Translations under genes and position numbers: made by a program
Origin: JAGOVB01 sp964577365
GTDB lineage: Bacteria > Patescibacteriota > Minisyncoccia > Phycocordibacterales > PALSA-1337
DNA: 64,000 nt
Assembly: GCA_964577365.1 (NCBI GenBank)
Contig: CAZNYP010000001.1
Coordinates: forward strand, 1-64,000
Direction: 5' to 3'
Shown here: one piece after another, positions 36,301-43,359 of the stretch
Layout of the letters: each line of letters begins with the position of its first letter
How positions within the stretch are numbered: the stretch's first letter is position 1
Notes under the pieces: model-generated
Told to the model about the DNA's origin: nothing
The model's database searches: none
The model's input: only the letters and a program-made list of their open reading frames with translations

Positions 36301-38145
36301 AATACGATCATCAACCTCCTTTTGCATGAGTGTAGCAAGGTCACCAGAGCCATAGTATGGCTGCATTACAACACTTGCAGGGCGTGGTGCTCTGAATATA
36401 GCTGCGTATACAGTGTTGTTTGCTGGTGTAGTGATGGTCTGTTCGCGTGTTCCTCCATTTGACCATTCAGAAAAATCCTTTGCAGCTGCAGACACTACTC
36501 TCTTCATTCCGACAACACTTTTTACCATGTATGGAGTAGTCTGCGGTTGTCCATCGACGACTACGGTTCCTCCTGGTGGTTCGGTACGGAATGTGAGATC
36601 TACTACATTAGGATATATATCTCGGTATACTTCGCTTTTAGCACCTTTTGAATCAGTGACGCTAAGGTATATGCGATACCAGACATCATCAGCTAGTTCA
36701 CCTGTATTTGGTATTACAAAAGAATCCAATGTCTTACCAGTGATTGGTCCTAAGAATGGATGTGTATGCGTATTGTGATGAAATGCAACTGTCCATGAAA
36801 AAGCACTAGCGGGTAAAGTGCCATCTTCTGGGTCTGTTCCTATTCCTGAAAAAGATATGCTCTGTCCTGCATTGTATCTAGCACCTTCGGTAGGAGTGCT
36901 AATGATTGCGGTCGGTAATTTGTTTGTCGTGAGTGGTAAACTGCAAGATGCGGTCACCCCTCCTGTCCCTGAACCTACGCAACTCCATCGTGCATGTGTC
37001 GCTGAATCAGCATCATCACGCATGGTTCCAGCATGACAAAAATTTACAACGGTTGCAGCGCAAACACCATTTACAGGAGTGTCTTGAGGAACTATTTTCA
37101 TCACTTTACCTCCATATCCTAGGTAGTAGAGACTTCCATCTGGTCCTACGTCTATGTCTACTGGCAGTTCTGAAGTAGATATGAAATCACTTACCACATT
37201 GCTTGCATTCATTTTTCGGATAACTTTCAAAACTATGTCTCCGAAGTAGTAGTCTCCTTTGTAGAAAGCTGCTCCAGTTATCGAAGCACCTTTTTTATTG
37301 TGATTGTATGCGTGTATAGGATATTTGTAATCTGTCTCAGTACATTCACCTACTCCAGTATTCATTGGCCCTTCACATTTTGGCCATGCATAGTTTCCAT
37401 CACGCTCAACTAGGTTTATTTCTTCCCAAGTTGTTTCACCGACATCATTTACATACATTTTTCCACTTGTAGGTTCTACAGCAAAGGTGAATGGGTTTCT
37501 AAAACCGAATGCCCAGATTTCACTGCGCACTCCTGGTAAAGAGTAGCCTACAAAAGGATTGTCTTTTGGAATAGTACCGTCAGAATTTAGACGTAAAATC
37601 TTTCCTGAAAGATTTGTAAGTATTTGTGCATTTGCACGAAATGACCCACCGTCACCTACTGAAATGTAGAGCTTTCCATCTTTTCCAAAATGAAGTGCTC
37701 CGGCATTGTGGATACCAGAATCTGACGGGATATCATCGAGTAGTATTTTTTCTGAGCTTGGGTCTGCTATATCTGGGTTTGTTTTACTTACAGTAAATCT
37801 ACTGAGTCTATTTTTAATCGGTTCATTAGAACGAGTGTAGTAAATGTAGACAAAGCCATTAGTTTTGAAGTCTGGATCGAGAGTGATACCAGTTAGTCCG
37901 CGCTCACCGTTTAGAGCAACAGAGACTGTCAGAAATGGTGTTGGAAGTAGTTGCCCATTTTTTATAACACGGACTTTTCCACCTCGTTCTGTTACAAATA
38001 TCCTACCATCTTGAGCAAATACCATAGCGGTTGAAGGTGCAAGACCAGACACATGGGTTACATCTTTAAACGCAGGTGTTTGCGCGAAAATCGTAGAGAC
38101 CGGAAAAAGCACAGAGAACACAATAAATAGGGCGATTTTTTTCAT
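33400..38145 (-). CDS. Giant secreted protein: sugar dehydrogenase-like and trypsin-like domains, InlB repeats
   Basis: About 1581 residues, interrupted by a 10-N gap. Signal peptide 1-21; glucose/sorbosone dehydrogenase-like six-bladed propeller 25-352 (ERGLTGITLDPDF, IHNAGALHFGKDG, WAFGFRNPF); a Cys-rich link; PKD/Ig-like domain about 410-512; PEGA-like part 515-585; trypsin-like domain about 590-838 with candidate triad H684 (FARHF), D718 (NIDIGVALL) and S804 (SGDSGNPAF); then InlB-type repeats, cadherin-like domains, calcium repeat, shared C-terminal domain, RRRRGGGGGGSR linker, heptads and PG_binding_1. It shares its rear half with the two neighbours but has different catalytic heads. 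Whether PQQ is bound is unknown. Confidence 0.85.
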   Translation of the reverse strand: MKKIALFIVFSVLFPVSTIFAQTPAFKDVTHVSGLAPSTAMVFAQDGRIFVTERGGKVRVIKNGQLLPTPFLTVSVALNGERGLTGITLDPDFKTNGFVYIYYTRSNEPIKNRLSRFTVSKTNPDIADPSSEKILLDDIPSDSGIHNAGALHFGKDGKLYISVGDGGSFRANAQILTNLSGKILRLNSDGTIPKDNPFVGYSLPGVRSEIWAFGFRNPFTFAVEPTSGKMYVNDVGETTWEEINLVERDGNYAWPKCEGPMNTGVGECTETDYKYPIHAYNHNKKGASITGAAFYKGDYYFGDIVLKVIRKMNASNVVSDFISTSELPVDIDVGPDGSLYYLGYGGKVMKIVPQDTPVNGVCAATVVNFCHAGTMRDDADSATHARWSCVGSGTGGVTASCSLPLTTNKLPTAIISTPTEGARYNAGQSISFSGIGTDPEDGTLPASAFSWTVAFHHNTHTHPFLGPITGKTLDSFVIPNTGELADDVWYRIYLSVTDSKGAKSEVYRDIYPNVVDLTFRTEPPGGTVVVDGQPQTTPYMVKSVVGMKRVVSAAAKDFSEWSNGGTREQTITTPANNTVYAAIFRAPRPASVVMQPYYGSGDLATLMQKEVDDRIANSAAIATARLVWYTQGSDTAAWERNPFTILYGSGRAIILNGQSPWNSSAQYLRSGTLISPRHIIFARHFPLSVGTTVVFVTTDNTIIKRKVEKVETSAPNIDIGVALLDADVPESIPFYPIIPRATWQQYLENAGNVDIPIIYLDQEDKIGIRTVKSNAFFSNSIQMTHIKGSGKRADFDEPIVSGDSGNPAFAIVGGQPVLLFTHFDFTFGPNFATHFDLIXXXXSMMTKLGGGYQLSTVDLSRFNTSVQKFTLTVTKPTGGNVLAAGGIDCGTTCTAQYNKDTEVSLAANKATGYNFTGWSGDCSGLGLCVVKMDKAKTVTANFTPISTNRPPTANALDIEVTGLVTVINLEGADPDGDPLIFVTGISPIRGTLKKETETRYTYTLTSLPNTAFVDGFNYYSSDGKQTSPAVRVTLRYTPVQYNLLVTKTGLGTVTATNINCGLDCAEKYPANTNVTLTVTPNTGYTFTGWSGECTGMACTVAMTKDRTVTANFTVINTAPTTQNATYTFSGNSTAITLSANDAQNDPLTYTLSTLSTPKGTLAKINETTYSYTLKTPLPTTSFTETFTFTANDGKLTSPAATITIQYTVTAPQKFTLTVSKTGTGTITGTGISCGIDCTEQINAGSVVSLTATPGTGFTFTRWTGECANTNGACSVTMDRARSVNAVFTLTPVPDADGDGILLPIDKCPNTPAHLRGQVNRVGCVRPKQNKFNTKPVVEDDITAVQNVELGINNVGKIKFNAPVSLTRENAVIDLDTNVIIEQDKVEIKSSVVPELNKPATITLYNVDETNPQILKDGVVCTAPQCVINSFENKTLTFTVTGFSVYTIQETPATTTEPEPQQESSRRRRGGGGGGSRTVVVQTNDELIAQLTAQLNLLIAQLNALTVGTVTPSGTLTKNLSIGSRDPEVRILQQLLNKKGIIVPTTGYFGAQTLAAVKKFQAQNGIAQTGSVGPLTRGKLSQ
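35620..35629. other. Assembly gap (10 N)
   Basis: Ten N lie inside the 1581-residue protein, just after its trypsin-like domain and before the repeats. The reading frame is kept on both sides with ten N, but the real missing length is unknown. Confidence 0.95.
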
Positions 38146-38167
38146 ACGTAAGTACGGTAACTATAAC

Positions 38168-38198
38168 AAAAAAGCCCCTTTGGTCAAGGGGCCTTTTT
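38168..38198. terminator. Terminator after dnaK
   Basis: AAAAGCCCCTT-TGGTC-AAGGGGCCTTTTT, T-rich on both sides. It ends dnaK on the minus strand and separates it from the giant protein gene. Confidence 0.85.
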
Positions 38199-38205
38199 GT
38201 ATTCT

Positions 38206-40068
38206 TTACTGTTTCACTTCCGCATCACGCACATTATCCTCTGGTTTATCTTTTGGTTGCTCCGGCTGCGCTTTGCTCACGATCTCACCTATTTTTTGAA
38301 GCTCAGTAGATAGTGCTTCTGTTGCAGTCTTTATTGCACCTGCATCAGTTCCATCTTTTACTGCTTTGAGGGCTGCTATCTTGTCCTCAATTGTTTTGCT
38401 TACATCAGCTGGGATTTTGTCTTTATAATCCTTTAGTGACTTTTCTGCTGTATATATCATCTGCTCAGCGAGATTTTTTGCTTCGACAGCGGCCTTTTTC
38501 TTTTCATCTTCTGCCTTGTGCATCTCAGCTTCTTTCTGCATTTTCTCTACCTCTTCTTTTGAAAGACCTGAGCTCGCGGTGATTTTGATTGAGCTAGACT
38601 TTCCTGTTGCTTTGTCTTTTGCTGAGACATTGAGGATTCCATTTGCATCGATGTCGAATGTAACTTCGATCTGTGGAGTCCCTCGTGGAGCGGGGGCAAT
38701 ACCGCCGAGGTTGAACTGTCCGAGGGACTTGTTGTCTGCTACCATCGGTCGTTCTCCCTGAGTGATGTGAATCGTTACATCTGTCTGGTTATCTGCTGCA
38801 GTCGAGAATACCTGAGACTTTGATGTAGGAATCGTAGTGTTCTTTTCGATGAGTTTTGTAGCCACTCCTCCCATGGTTTCAATACCAAGAGATAGCGGGA
38901 TCACATCGAGTAAGAGTACATCTTTTACATCTCCAGCGAGGATTCCTCCCTGGATGGCTGCACCTATTGCTACTACTTCATCTGGGTTTACCCCCATGTG
39001 GAGTTCCTTTCCAAAGTAGTTCTTTACTGCTGCCTGGATCGCTGGCATACGAGTCTGACCTCCGACGAGGATGACTTCGTTGATGTCCGCGATCTTAAAC
39101 GGTGATGCTTCCATTGCTCGCTTTGTGATGACCATAGCGCGGTCGATGAATTCCGCAGTGAGCTCTTCGAGCTTTGCGCGAGTCATGGTGAGGAGCAAGT
39201 GCTGTGGGCCGTTTGCACCTGAAGTGATGAATGGAATATTTACCTCAGTTTGCACTGCTGTTGAAAGCTCGATCTTTGCTTTTTCTGCTGCCTCGTCGAG
39301 TCGCTGAAGTGCGAGTGCATCGCCTCGTACATCGATACCTGAAGTCTTTTTAAATTCGTCTGCAAGCCAATTGATGATCTTTTGATCGATATCTTTTCCT
39401 CCGAGGTGTGCATCTCCGTCTGTTGATTTTACTTCGACCACATCATCCCCTACTTCGAGTACTGATATGTCGAATGTACCTCCACCAAAGTCGAAGACCA
39501 CGATCTTTTCATCTTTCTTTTTGTTGAAGCCGTATGCGAGTGCTGCCGCTGTAGGCTCATTGATGATTCGCTTTACGTCGAGTCCTGCAATCTTTCCAGC
39601 GTCCTTTGTTGCTTGTCGCTGTGCATCGTTAAAGTATGCAGGTACGGTGATGACCGCCTCTGTTACTGGTTCTCCGAGTCGCGCTTCTGCATCTGCCTTT
39701 AGCTTCTGCAAAATCATCGCACTGATCTCTTCTGGTCGATACCATTTGTCTCCCATCTTTACCTCGATTCCACCACTCGCTGATTTTTGCATTTCAAACG
39801 GTAGATTTGCTCGATCCCCTTGTACTGCTGGATCGTCAAAGTTGTGACCGATGAATCGCTTGATCTGATAGATTGTGTTTTTTGGATTTGTGACACCTTG
39901 TCGTTTTGCAAGTAGCCCCACCATGCGCTCACCAGTTTTGCTCTGTGCGAGGATAGATGGAGTCGTACGTGCACCTTCTGCGTTTTCTAGGATCTTAGGG
40001 GTACCGAGTTCCATCACTGCAACTGCAGAGTTGGTGGTACCTAGATCGATTCCGATTATTTTAGACAT
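38206..40068 (-). CDS. dnaK: Chaperone DnaK (Hsp70)
   Basis: A 620-residue Hsp70. Nucleotide domain with GIDLGTTNSAVAV, DFGGGTFDISVLEV and VGGQTRMPAIQ; substrate domain beginning DVIPLSLGIE; helical lid to the C-terminus. Length is normal. grpE and dnaJ are not adjacent; dnaJ lies at 20174. A 95-residue unknown gene precedes it by 32 nt and may be cotranscribed. A hairpin terminator follows the stop. Confidence 0.96.
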   Translation of the reverse strand: MSKIIGIDLGTTNSAVAVMELGTPKILENAEGARTTPSILAQSKTGERMVGLLAKRQGVTNPKNTIYQIKRFIGHNFDDPAVQGDRANLPFEMQKSASGGIEVKMGDKWYRPEEISAMILQKLKADAEARLGEPVTEAVITVPAYFNDAQRQATKDAGKIAGLDVKRIINEPTAAALAYGFNKKKDEKIVVFDFGGGTFDISVLEVGDDVVEVKSTDGDAHLGGKDIDQKIINWLADEFKKTSGIDVRGDALALQRLDEAAEKAKIELSTAVQTEVNIPFITSGANGPQHLLLTMTRAKLEELTAEFIDRAMVITKRAMEASPFKIADINEVILVGGQTRMPAIQAAVKNYFGKELHMGVNPDEVVAIGAAIQGGILAGDVKDVLLLDVIPLSLGIETMGGVATKLIEKNTTIPTSKSQVFSTAADNQTDVTIHITQGERPMVADNKSLGQFNLGGIAPAPRGTPQIEVTFDIDANGILNVSAKDKATGKSSSIKITASSGLSKEEVEKMQKEAEMHKAEDEKKKAAVEAKNLAEQMIYTAEKSLKDYKDKIPADVSKTIEDKIAALKAVKDGTDAGAIKTATEALSTELQKIGEIVSKAQPEQPKDKPEDNVRDAEVKQ

Positions 40069-40100
40069 TTAGTTTATATAATTAATTCTAATAAGAAAAA

Positions 40101-40388
40101 TTATATAGACGCTGGAGCTCGTGTTGGTTGGCTCATGAAAAATGCAAAGTCAGAAAAACCAGAAGTGAATTCTGAAAAGTTTAGAGAAAACTTATTTATT
40201 ATATTTGCAACATTTCCAGCGAGAGCAAGAACGACAGAAGTAAGTGCAACGATAGGAGTGGCTGAGAGGACTTTTACCTGGATAGCGCCAGCGATCTCTG
40301 TCACGAGAAAAGCCACTCGCATCATTTGTCCATTGCGATTGGTAACTACTTTCTCTATTACTTTTTGTCCGCGGGTAGTGACTAACAT
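40101..40388 (-). CDS. Small unknown protein upstream of dnaK
   Basis: A 95-residue protein that I do not recognise. It is basic at the N-terminus (TTRGQKVIEKVVTNRNGQ) with a central hydrophobic stretch (VLSATPIVALTSVVLALAGNVANII) that could cross or lie on the membrane. TGATATAAT lies 6 nt before the ATG, so a leaderless transcript running into dnaK is likely. The clear promoter supports it as a real gene, but no homology is evident to me. Confidence 0.5.
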   Translation of the reverse strand: MLVTTRGQKVIEKVVTNRNGQMMRVAFLVTEIAGAIQVKVLSATPIVALTSVVLALAGNVANIINKFSLNFSEFTSGFSDFAFFMSQPTRAPASI

Positions 40389-40394
40389 AGCGCA

Positions 40395-40400
40395 ATTATA
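40395..40400 (-). promoter_or_regulatory. -10 box for the 40388 gene and dnaK
   Basis: Extended -10 TGATATAAT, ending 6 nt before the ATG at 40388. Confidence 0.55.
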
Positions 40401-40423
40401 TCAAAATATTGGCTACAGTGGTA

Positions 40424-40452
40424 TTGACAGAAACTAACAATAGTGATACTTT
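40424..40452 (+). promoter_or_regulatory. Promoter of the 40473 gene
   Basis: TTGACA, 17 nt, TACTTT; the start would be near 40459 and the ATG is at 40473. Confidence 0.6.
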
Positions 40453-40472
40453 GTTGAAAAGCTCTTCTCCCT

Positions 40473-40865
40473 ATGGAAAAACTCTTTCTCCTAAAAGATC
40501 CTGCAACCCTTGCTCGATTTGATCTCCTGCGTCACGCAGCAGACATGATGCACGAGATTGACTCAGAACAACTCAAGCTTGGCCTTAAAGGAATCAAGCT
40601 GACAGTGACTGCCTACTGCGAACCCAGCCTCCAGGCTAATAGCGGGCACCTTTGGAAGACGGTCCGCTTTGCTGTAAGACTGCTTCGTTCACATCGAACA
40701 AAGGTGCACCTGAATGTCAGTCTAACGGTAGACCAAACCACACATATCACTACCGGCATATGTGACAGTGGAACAACCTGCACAACGATGATCCTTGAGA
40801 ACCAGGACGAGTACAATGATGCCTTTCCAAGGATTGCAGCGCACATTGTGTCTCTCCTCCGGTGA
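40473..40865 (+). CDS. Small cytoplasmic protein of unknown function
   Basis: A 130-residue protein, not recognised. It is probably an alpha/beta fold: N-terminal helices (ARFDLLRHAADMMHEI), a beta-rich middle (IKLTVTAYCEP, HLNVSLTVDQTTHIT) and a C-terminal helix. There are three Cys and no signal or membrane segment. It has its own TTGACA promoter and hairpin terminator and GC-richer codons than dnaK, placing it among the isolated cassette genes of this window. Confidence 0.65.
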   Translation: MEKLFLLKDPATLARFDLLRHAADMMHEIDSEQLKLGLKGIKLTVTAYCEPSLQANSGHLWKTVRFAVRLLRSHRTKVHLNVSLTVDQTTHITTGICDSGTTCTTMILENQDEYNDAFPRIAAHIVSLLR

Positions 40866-40890
40866 AATGAATCCTGAATAATTTTTGCAA

Positions 40891-40922
40891 AAAGCGCTCC
40901 GAGTGGGCGCTTTGTGTTTTAC
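40891..40922 (+). terminator. Terminator after the 40473 gene
   Basis: AAAGCGCTC-CGAGT-GGGCGCTTT, a 9-bp stem, followed by TGTGTTTTAC. Confidence 0.8.
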
Positions 40923-40946
40923 TTTCTTTTTATGATTTGCTAGATT
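40918..40946 (+). promoter_or_regulatory. Putative promoter of a small RNA
   Basis: TTTACT, 17 nt, TAGATT, with TTGC before the -10. The predicted start is near 40953. Confidence 0.4.
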
Positions 40947-40952
40947 TTCTGA

Positions 40953-41034
40953 TGGGATAGATTGTGGTCGCAAATTGTCTGAGCTAACGTCGAGTACCGT
41001 AGTCTATCCCCGGCCGGCTTCGCAGTCGGCTTTT
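40953..41034 (+). ncRNA. Candidate structured small RNA
   Basis: About 82 nt with a promoter in front and a terminator at its end but no open frame. GGGATAGA (40954-40961) pairs perfectly with TCTATCCC (41003-41010) and encloses a 41-nt loop region. A second hairpin, GCCGGCT-TCGC-AGTCGGC followed by TTTT, closes the unit. The next gene has its own promoter downstream, so this is more likely an independent RNA than a leader. I know no family that it matches. Confidence 0.45.
41013..41034 (+). terminator. Terminator of the candidate small RNA
   Basis: GCCGGCT-TCGC-AGTCGGC with TTTT. It would also stop read-through from the 40473 gene. Confidence 0.75.
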
Positions 41035-41037
41035 AAT

Positions 41038-41066
41038 TTGACTTATAAAATCCTCAGGCGTAGGAT
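41038..41066 (+). promoter_or_regulatory. Promoter of the 41077 gene
   Basis: TTGACT, 17 nt, TAGGAT. The ATG follows 10 nt later, so the leader is only a few nt. Confidence 0.6.
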
Positions 41067-41076
41067 AAAAAACGGT

Positions 41077-41373
41077 ATGAATACAACTACGCACAAAGGA
41101 CTTACTTTTGCGCAGTTGCAAGAGAAGTTCCATTTACGAGACCCCCAAAAACAAGGTCTCTGGGTTCCGCGAGCCGGTCCCTTCCAAGTCCGACATGTGG
41201 TTGGTAATCCCATCCAGTCGATCGAACCAGGAGCACAATTCTTCTGTAGTATGGTTACGACCAACAGTCGGGAGACCTCGCTCAAGGTCCACAGAACAAA
41301 GGAGATCACCGAAAAGCCACGCACCACTTGCCTGTGGATCGACGCTGAACGTTTCGAGCTCGTCAGTGAGTAG
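41077..41373 (+). CDS. Small protein of unknown function
   Basis: A 98-residue protein with no recognised family. It is probably cytoplasmic and begins MNTTTHKGLTFAQLQEKF; two Cys occur in the second half. The ATG at 41077 follows its promoter; an upstream frame opening at 40975 runs through the candidate RNA and is rejected. It has a private promoter and terminator and codon use like the other cassette genes. Confidence 0.6.
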   Translation: MNTTTHKGLTFAQLQEKFHLRDPQKQGLWVPRAGPFQVRHVVGNPIQSIEPGAQFFCSMVTTNSRETSLKVHRTKEITEKPRTTCLWIDAERFELVSE

Positions 41374-41377
41374 CACG

Positions 41378-41407
41378 CCGCCCAGTCCTATACGCGTTGG
41401 GCGGTTT
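41378..41407 (+). terminator. Terminator after the 41077 gene
   Basis: CCGCCCA (41378-41384) pairs with TGGGCGG (41398-41404), followed by TTTA. Its end touches the convergent rmuC stop. Confidence 0.8.
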
Positions 41408-42416
41408 ACTCTTCTAATTTTTCAATCAAAACCGTCTCGAGTCCCGCTGAACTATCGGTGATGCGTAACACGTCCTTGTCTATCTTTTTAAACTCCTTGC
41501 CGGCACTGTTAAAGTGATTTATCGTAGTCGAAAGAGAGTTGCCCAGTTTGTTGTGATACTCCTCATAACTCTTTAAATGCTTTCCGAGCTCCTCTACGCG
41601 CTTTACGATGTCTTTTGCTGTCTCCTCTATCTGGAGTGCTTTGAGGCCTTGTAATACGGTCTGGAGGTAGGCCAAAAACGAAGTCGGCGATACGATGATG
41701 ACCTTGTATTTGTGAGCAGCAGTCTGGATCATGTTTTCACTCCCTATTTTCCCGATGATGAGGTCGTAGTAGATGGACTCGTGTGGGATAAACATAAAGG
41801 CAAAATCCATAGTCCCTTCAGCAGGACGCACGTATTTTGAGGTCTCGAGAATGCGGTTTTTCAAATCATTTTCAAATACTTTCTCCAGGCGGCTTTTTTC
41901 GAGTGGATCACGCTCCTCCACGAGACGGTTGTAGTTCTCAAGAGAAAACTTTGAGTCGATCGGTATGATCTTCTCCTTTACAAACACCGCAGCATCCACG
42001 ATCTCTCCATTTGCAAACTTGTGCTGCATCGTATAGTTCCCTGGTGGCAAGATATTTTTGAGAAGTGTCTCGAGATAGTACTCACCCAGTATTCCGCGCT
42101 GCTTTGGGTTTTTGAGGATCTCCTGGAGCGACTGAAGCTGGTCAGTAAATGACACTACCTGTTTCCCCGTTTCCTTTACCTGCGCGAGTTCGTTCGTGAT
42201 TTCTTTGATCAGGCGCTGTGACTCGCCAAACTGGTGGCGGACTGCATCATTCATGTTTCGAGATGATTCACTGATTTTATGATCTACGGTGCGGTGTACC
42301 TCGTTTATCTGTTCGAGGATGAGCTTGAGTCCCGTATCGTCCTGTTTTTCACGCTTGCGGAGCACCACTATGACGAGGGCGACAGAAAGTAAAATAATTG
42401 CTATAGTTTGTATCAT
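41406..42416 (-). CDS. rmuC: RmuC family DNA recombination protein
   Basis: A 336-residue protein with an N-terminal membrane anchor (TIAIILLSVALVIVVL), a coiled coil at about 30-110 and the RmuC nuclease-like domain: RGILGEYYLETLLK, DAAVFVKEKIIPIDSKFSLENY, AFMFIPHESIYYDLI. RmuC limits inversions at short repeats in E. coli; the mechanism is unclear. The ATG at 42416 follows a TATACT box by 6 nt. It is divergent from yqeY with only 17 nt between the start codons. Confidence 0.92.
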   Translation of the reverse strand: MIQTIAIILLSVALVIVVLRKREKQDDTGLKLILEQINEVHRTVDHKISESSRNMNDAVRHQFGESQRLIKEITNELAQVKETGKQVVSFTDQLQSLQEILKNPKQRGILGEYYLETLLKNILPPGNYTMQHKFANGEIVDAAVFVKEKIIPIDSKFSLENYNRLVEERDPLEKSRLEKVFENDLKNRILETSKYVRPAEGTMDFAFMFIPHESIYYDLIIGKIGSENMIQTAAHKYKVIIVSPTSFLAYLQTVLQGLKALQIEETAKDIVKRVEELGKHLKSYEEYHNKLGNSLSTTINHFNSAGKEFKKIDKDVLRITDSSAGLETVLIEKLEE

Positions 42417-42428
42417 AAATATAGTATA
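42398..42428. promoter_or_regulatory. Overlapping divergent promoters of rmuC and yqeY
   Basis: Plus strand: TTGCTA, 16 nt, TATAGT (42420-42425), 8 nt to ATG 42434. Minus strand: TATACT (42423-42428), 6 nt to ATG 42416. The two -10 boxes share three base pairs, so only one polymerase can open the site at a time. Confidence 0.5.
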
Positions 42429-42433
42429 CCAAA

Positions 42434-42865
42434 ATGATTCACCAAAACATAAAAGCACAACTCATCGAAGCAATGCGCGCAAAGGACTCTATCCGGCTAG
42501 ATGTCATCCGTGGTCTCCTTTCTTCTTTCTCAAACGAGCTCATCGCAAAAGGTAGCGCCGAGCCTTTTCTCGATGATGCCTCAGTACTTGCACTCATAAA
42601 AAAGAGTGTGAAGCAGCACAAGGACTCGATCGATCAGTTCACCAAGGGAAACCGCATGGATCTCGTAGAAAAGGAAGTAGCTGAACTCAAACACCTCGAG
42701 GTGTACCTCCCAGCGAGTATGTCAAAAGAGGATATTTTAAAGATTGCAACTCGCCTCAAAGAAACAAATTCGGACAAAGGAAAACTAATCGGAATGGTAA
42801 TGAAGGAGTGCAAGGGTCAGGCTGATGGAAATGATGTGAAAGCTGCAGTGGAGAGCCTTTTCTAG
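42434..42865 (+). CDS. yqeY: YqeY/GatB-like domain protein
   Basis: A 143-residue protein that matches the YqeY family, related to the tail domain of GatB: MRAKDSIRLDVIRGLLSSF, EVAELKHLEVYLPASMS and the final VMKECKGQADGNDVKAAV. The domain is thought to contact tRNA; its exact role alone is unknown. Full length. It is divergent from rmuC; the terminal codon is followed directly by the promoter of the 42912 gene. Confidence 0.9.
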   Translation: MIHQNIKAQLIEAMRAKDSIRLDVIRGLLSSFSNELIAKGSAEPFLDDASVLALIKKSVKQHKDSIDQFTKGNRMDLVEKEVAELKHLEVYLPASMSKEDILKIATRLKETNSDKGKLIGMVMKECKGQADGNDVKAAVESLF

Positions 42866-42872
42866 GCCATAC

Positions 42873-42901
42873 TTGACGGCAGTGGTCAAGGGTGATATAA
42901 T
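42873..42901 (+). promoter_or_regulatory. Promoter of the 42912 gene
   Basis: TTGACG, 17 nt, TATAAT: close to the sigma-70 consensus. The ATG is 10 nt after the -10. Confidence 0.75.
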
Positions 42902-42911
42902 ATGTGCAGTT

Positions 42912-43304
42912 ATGTGCCCCACCGATCCTTTCGAAGAAGCCAGAAGGGCGATACGGGGTGAAGTTACGGTTGATGAGCGCCTGTGCGCAAGTCGTCCGAC
43001 ATCTACACCCCCTGGAGCCCCATCGGATTCTCCGTTAGCTGCTGCACTTGATGCTGTAGAACGCGGCCTAGACGGTGACGACAGTGTCCTCGTGACACCG
43101 CCGTACCGGATAGTCCGTGAGTGGAAAAGCAAAAAGCGCGGAGCGACTCGGAAGAAGGTCGATCGTGAAATGATGGTTCAACCTGAAACTGAACCAACGT
43201 TCCACGACACAGTGATTGAAACCGCAGAAGAGCCCGAGCACGTTGCTCCCCGCAATGGGAGACGTGGTGGGTTCAAAGGTTTGCCGAACGGCGACCTACT
43301 GTGA
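42912..43304 (+). CDS. Small, charged, probably disordered protein
   Basis: A 130-residue protein, not recognised. It is rich in Pro, Glu, Arg and Ser with a basic patch (REWKSKKRGATRKKVDRE) and a Gly/Arg tail (GRRGGFKGLPNGD), which could bind nucleic acid. No membrane segment. GC-rich codons differ from yqeY next door. Strong promoter in front and hairpin terminator behind. Confidence 0.6.
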   Translation: MCPTDPFEEARRAIRGEVTVDERLCASRPTSTPPGAPSDSPLAAALDAVERGLDGDDSVLVTPPYRIVREWKSKKRGATRKKVDREMMVQPETEPTFHDTVIETAEEPEHVAPRNGRRGGFKGLPNGDLL

Positions 43305-43319
43305 CGAAAGTCATTTACG

Positions 43320-43353
43320 AGAAGACGCCGATCTCTGGACCGGCGTCTTTCTT
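43320..43353 (+). terminator. Terminator after the 42912 gene
   Basis: AAGACGCCG-ATCTCTGGA-CCGGCGTCTT followed by TCTT. Confidence 0.8.
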
Positions 43354-43359
43354 CCCCTC

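Noticed and set aside
21041..38145. Many small plus-strand frames opposite the giant proteins
   Set aside because: They mirror Thr/Gly-rich repeats on the other strand and have no start signals or conserved composition.
40975..41076. Longer start for the 41077 gene
   Set aside because: The extra frame runs across a terminator hairpin and the gene's own promoter.
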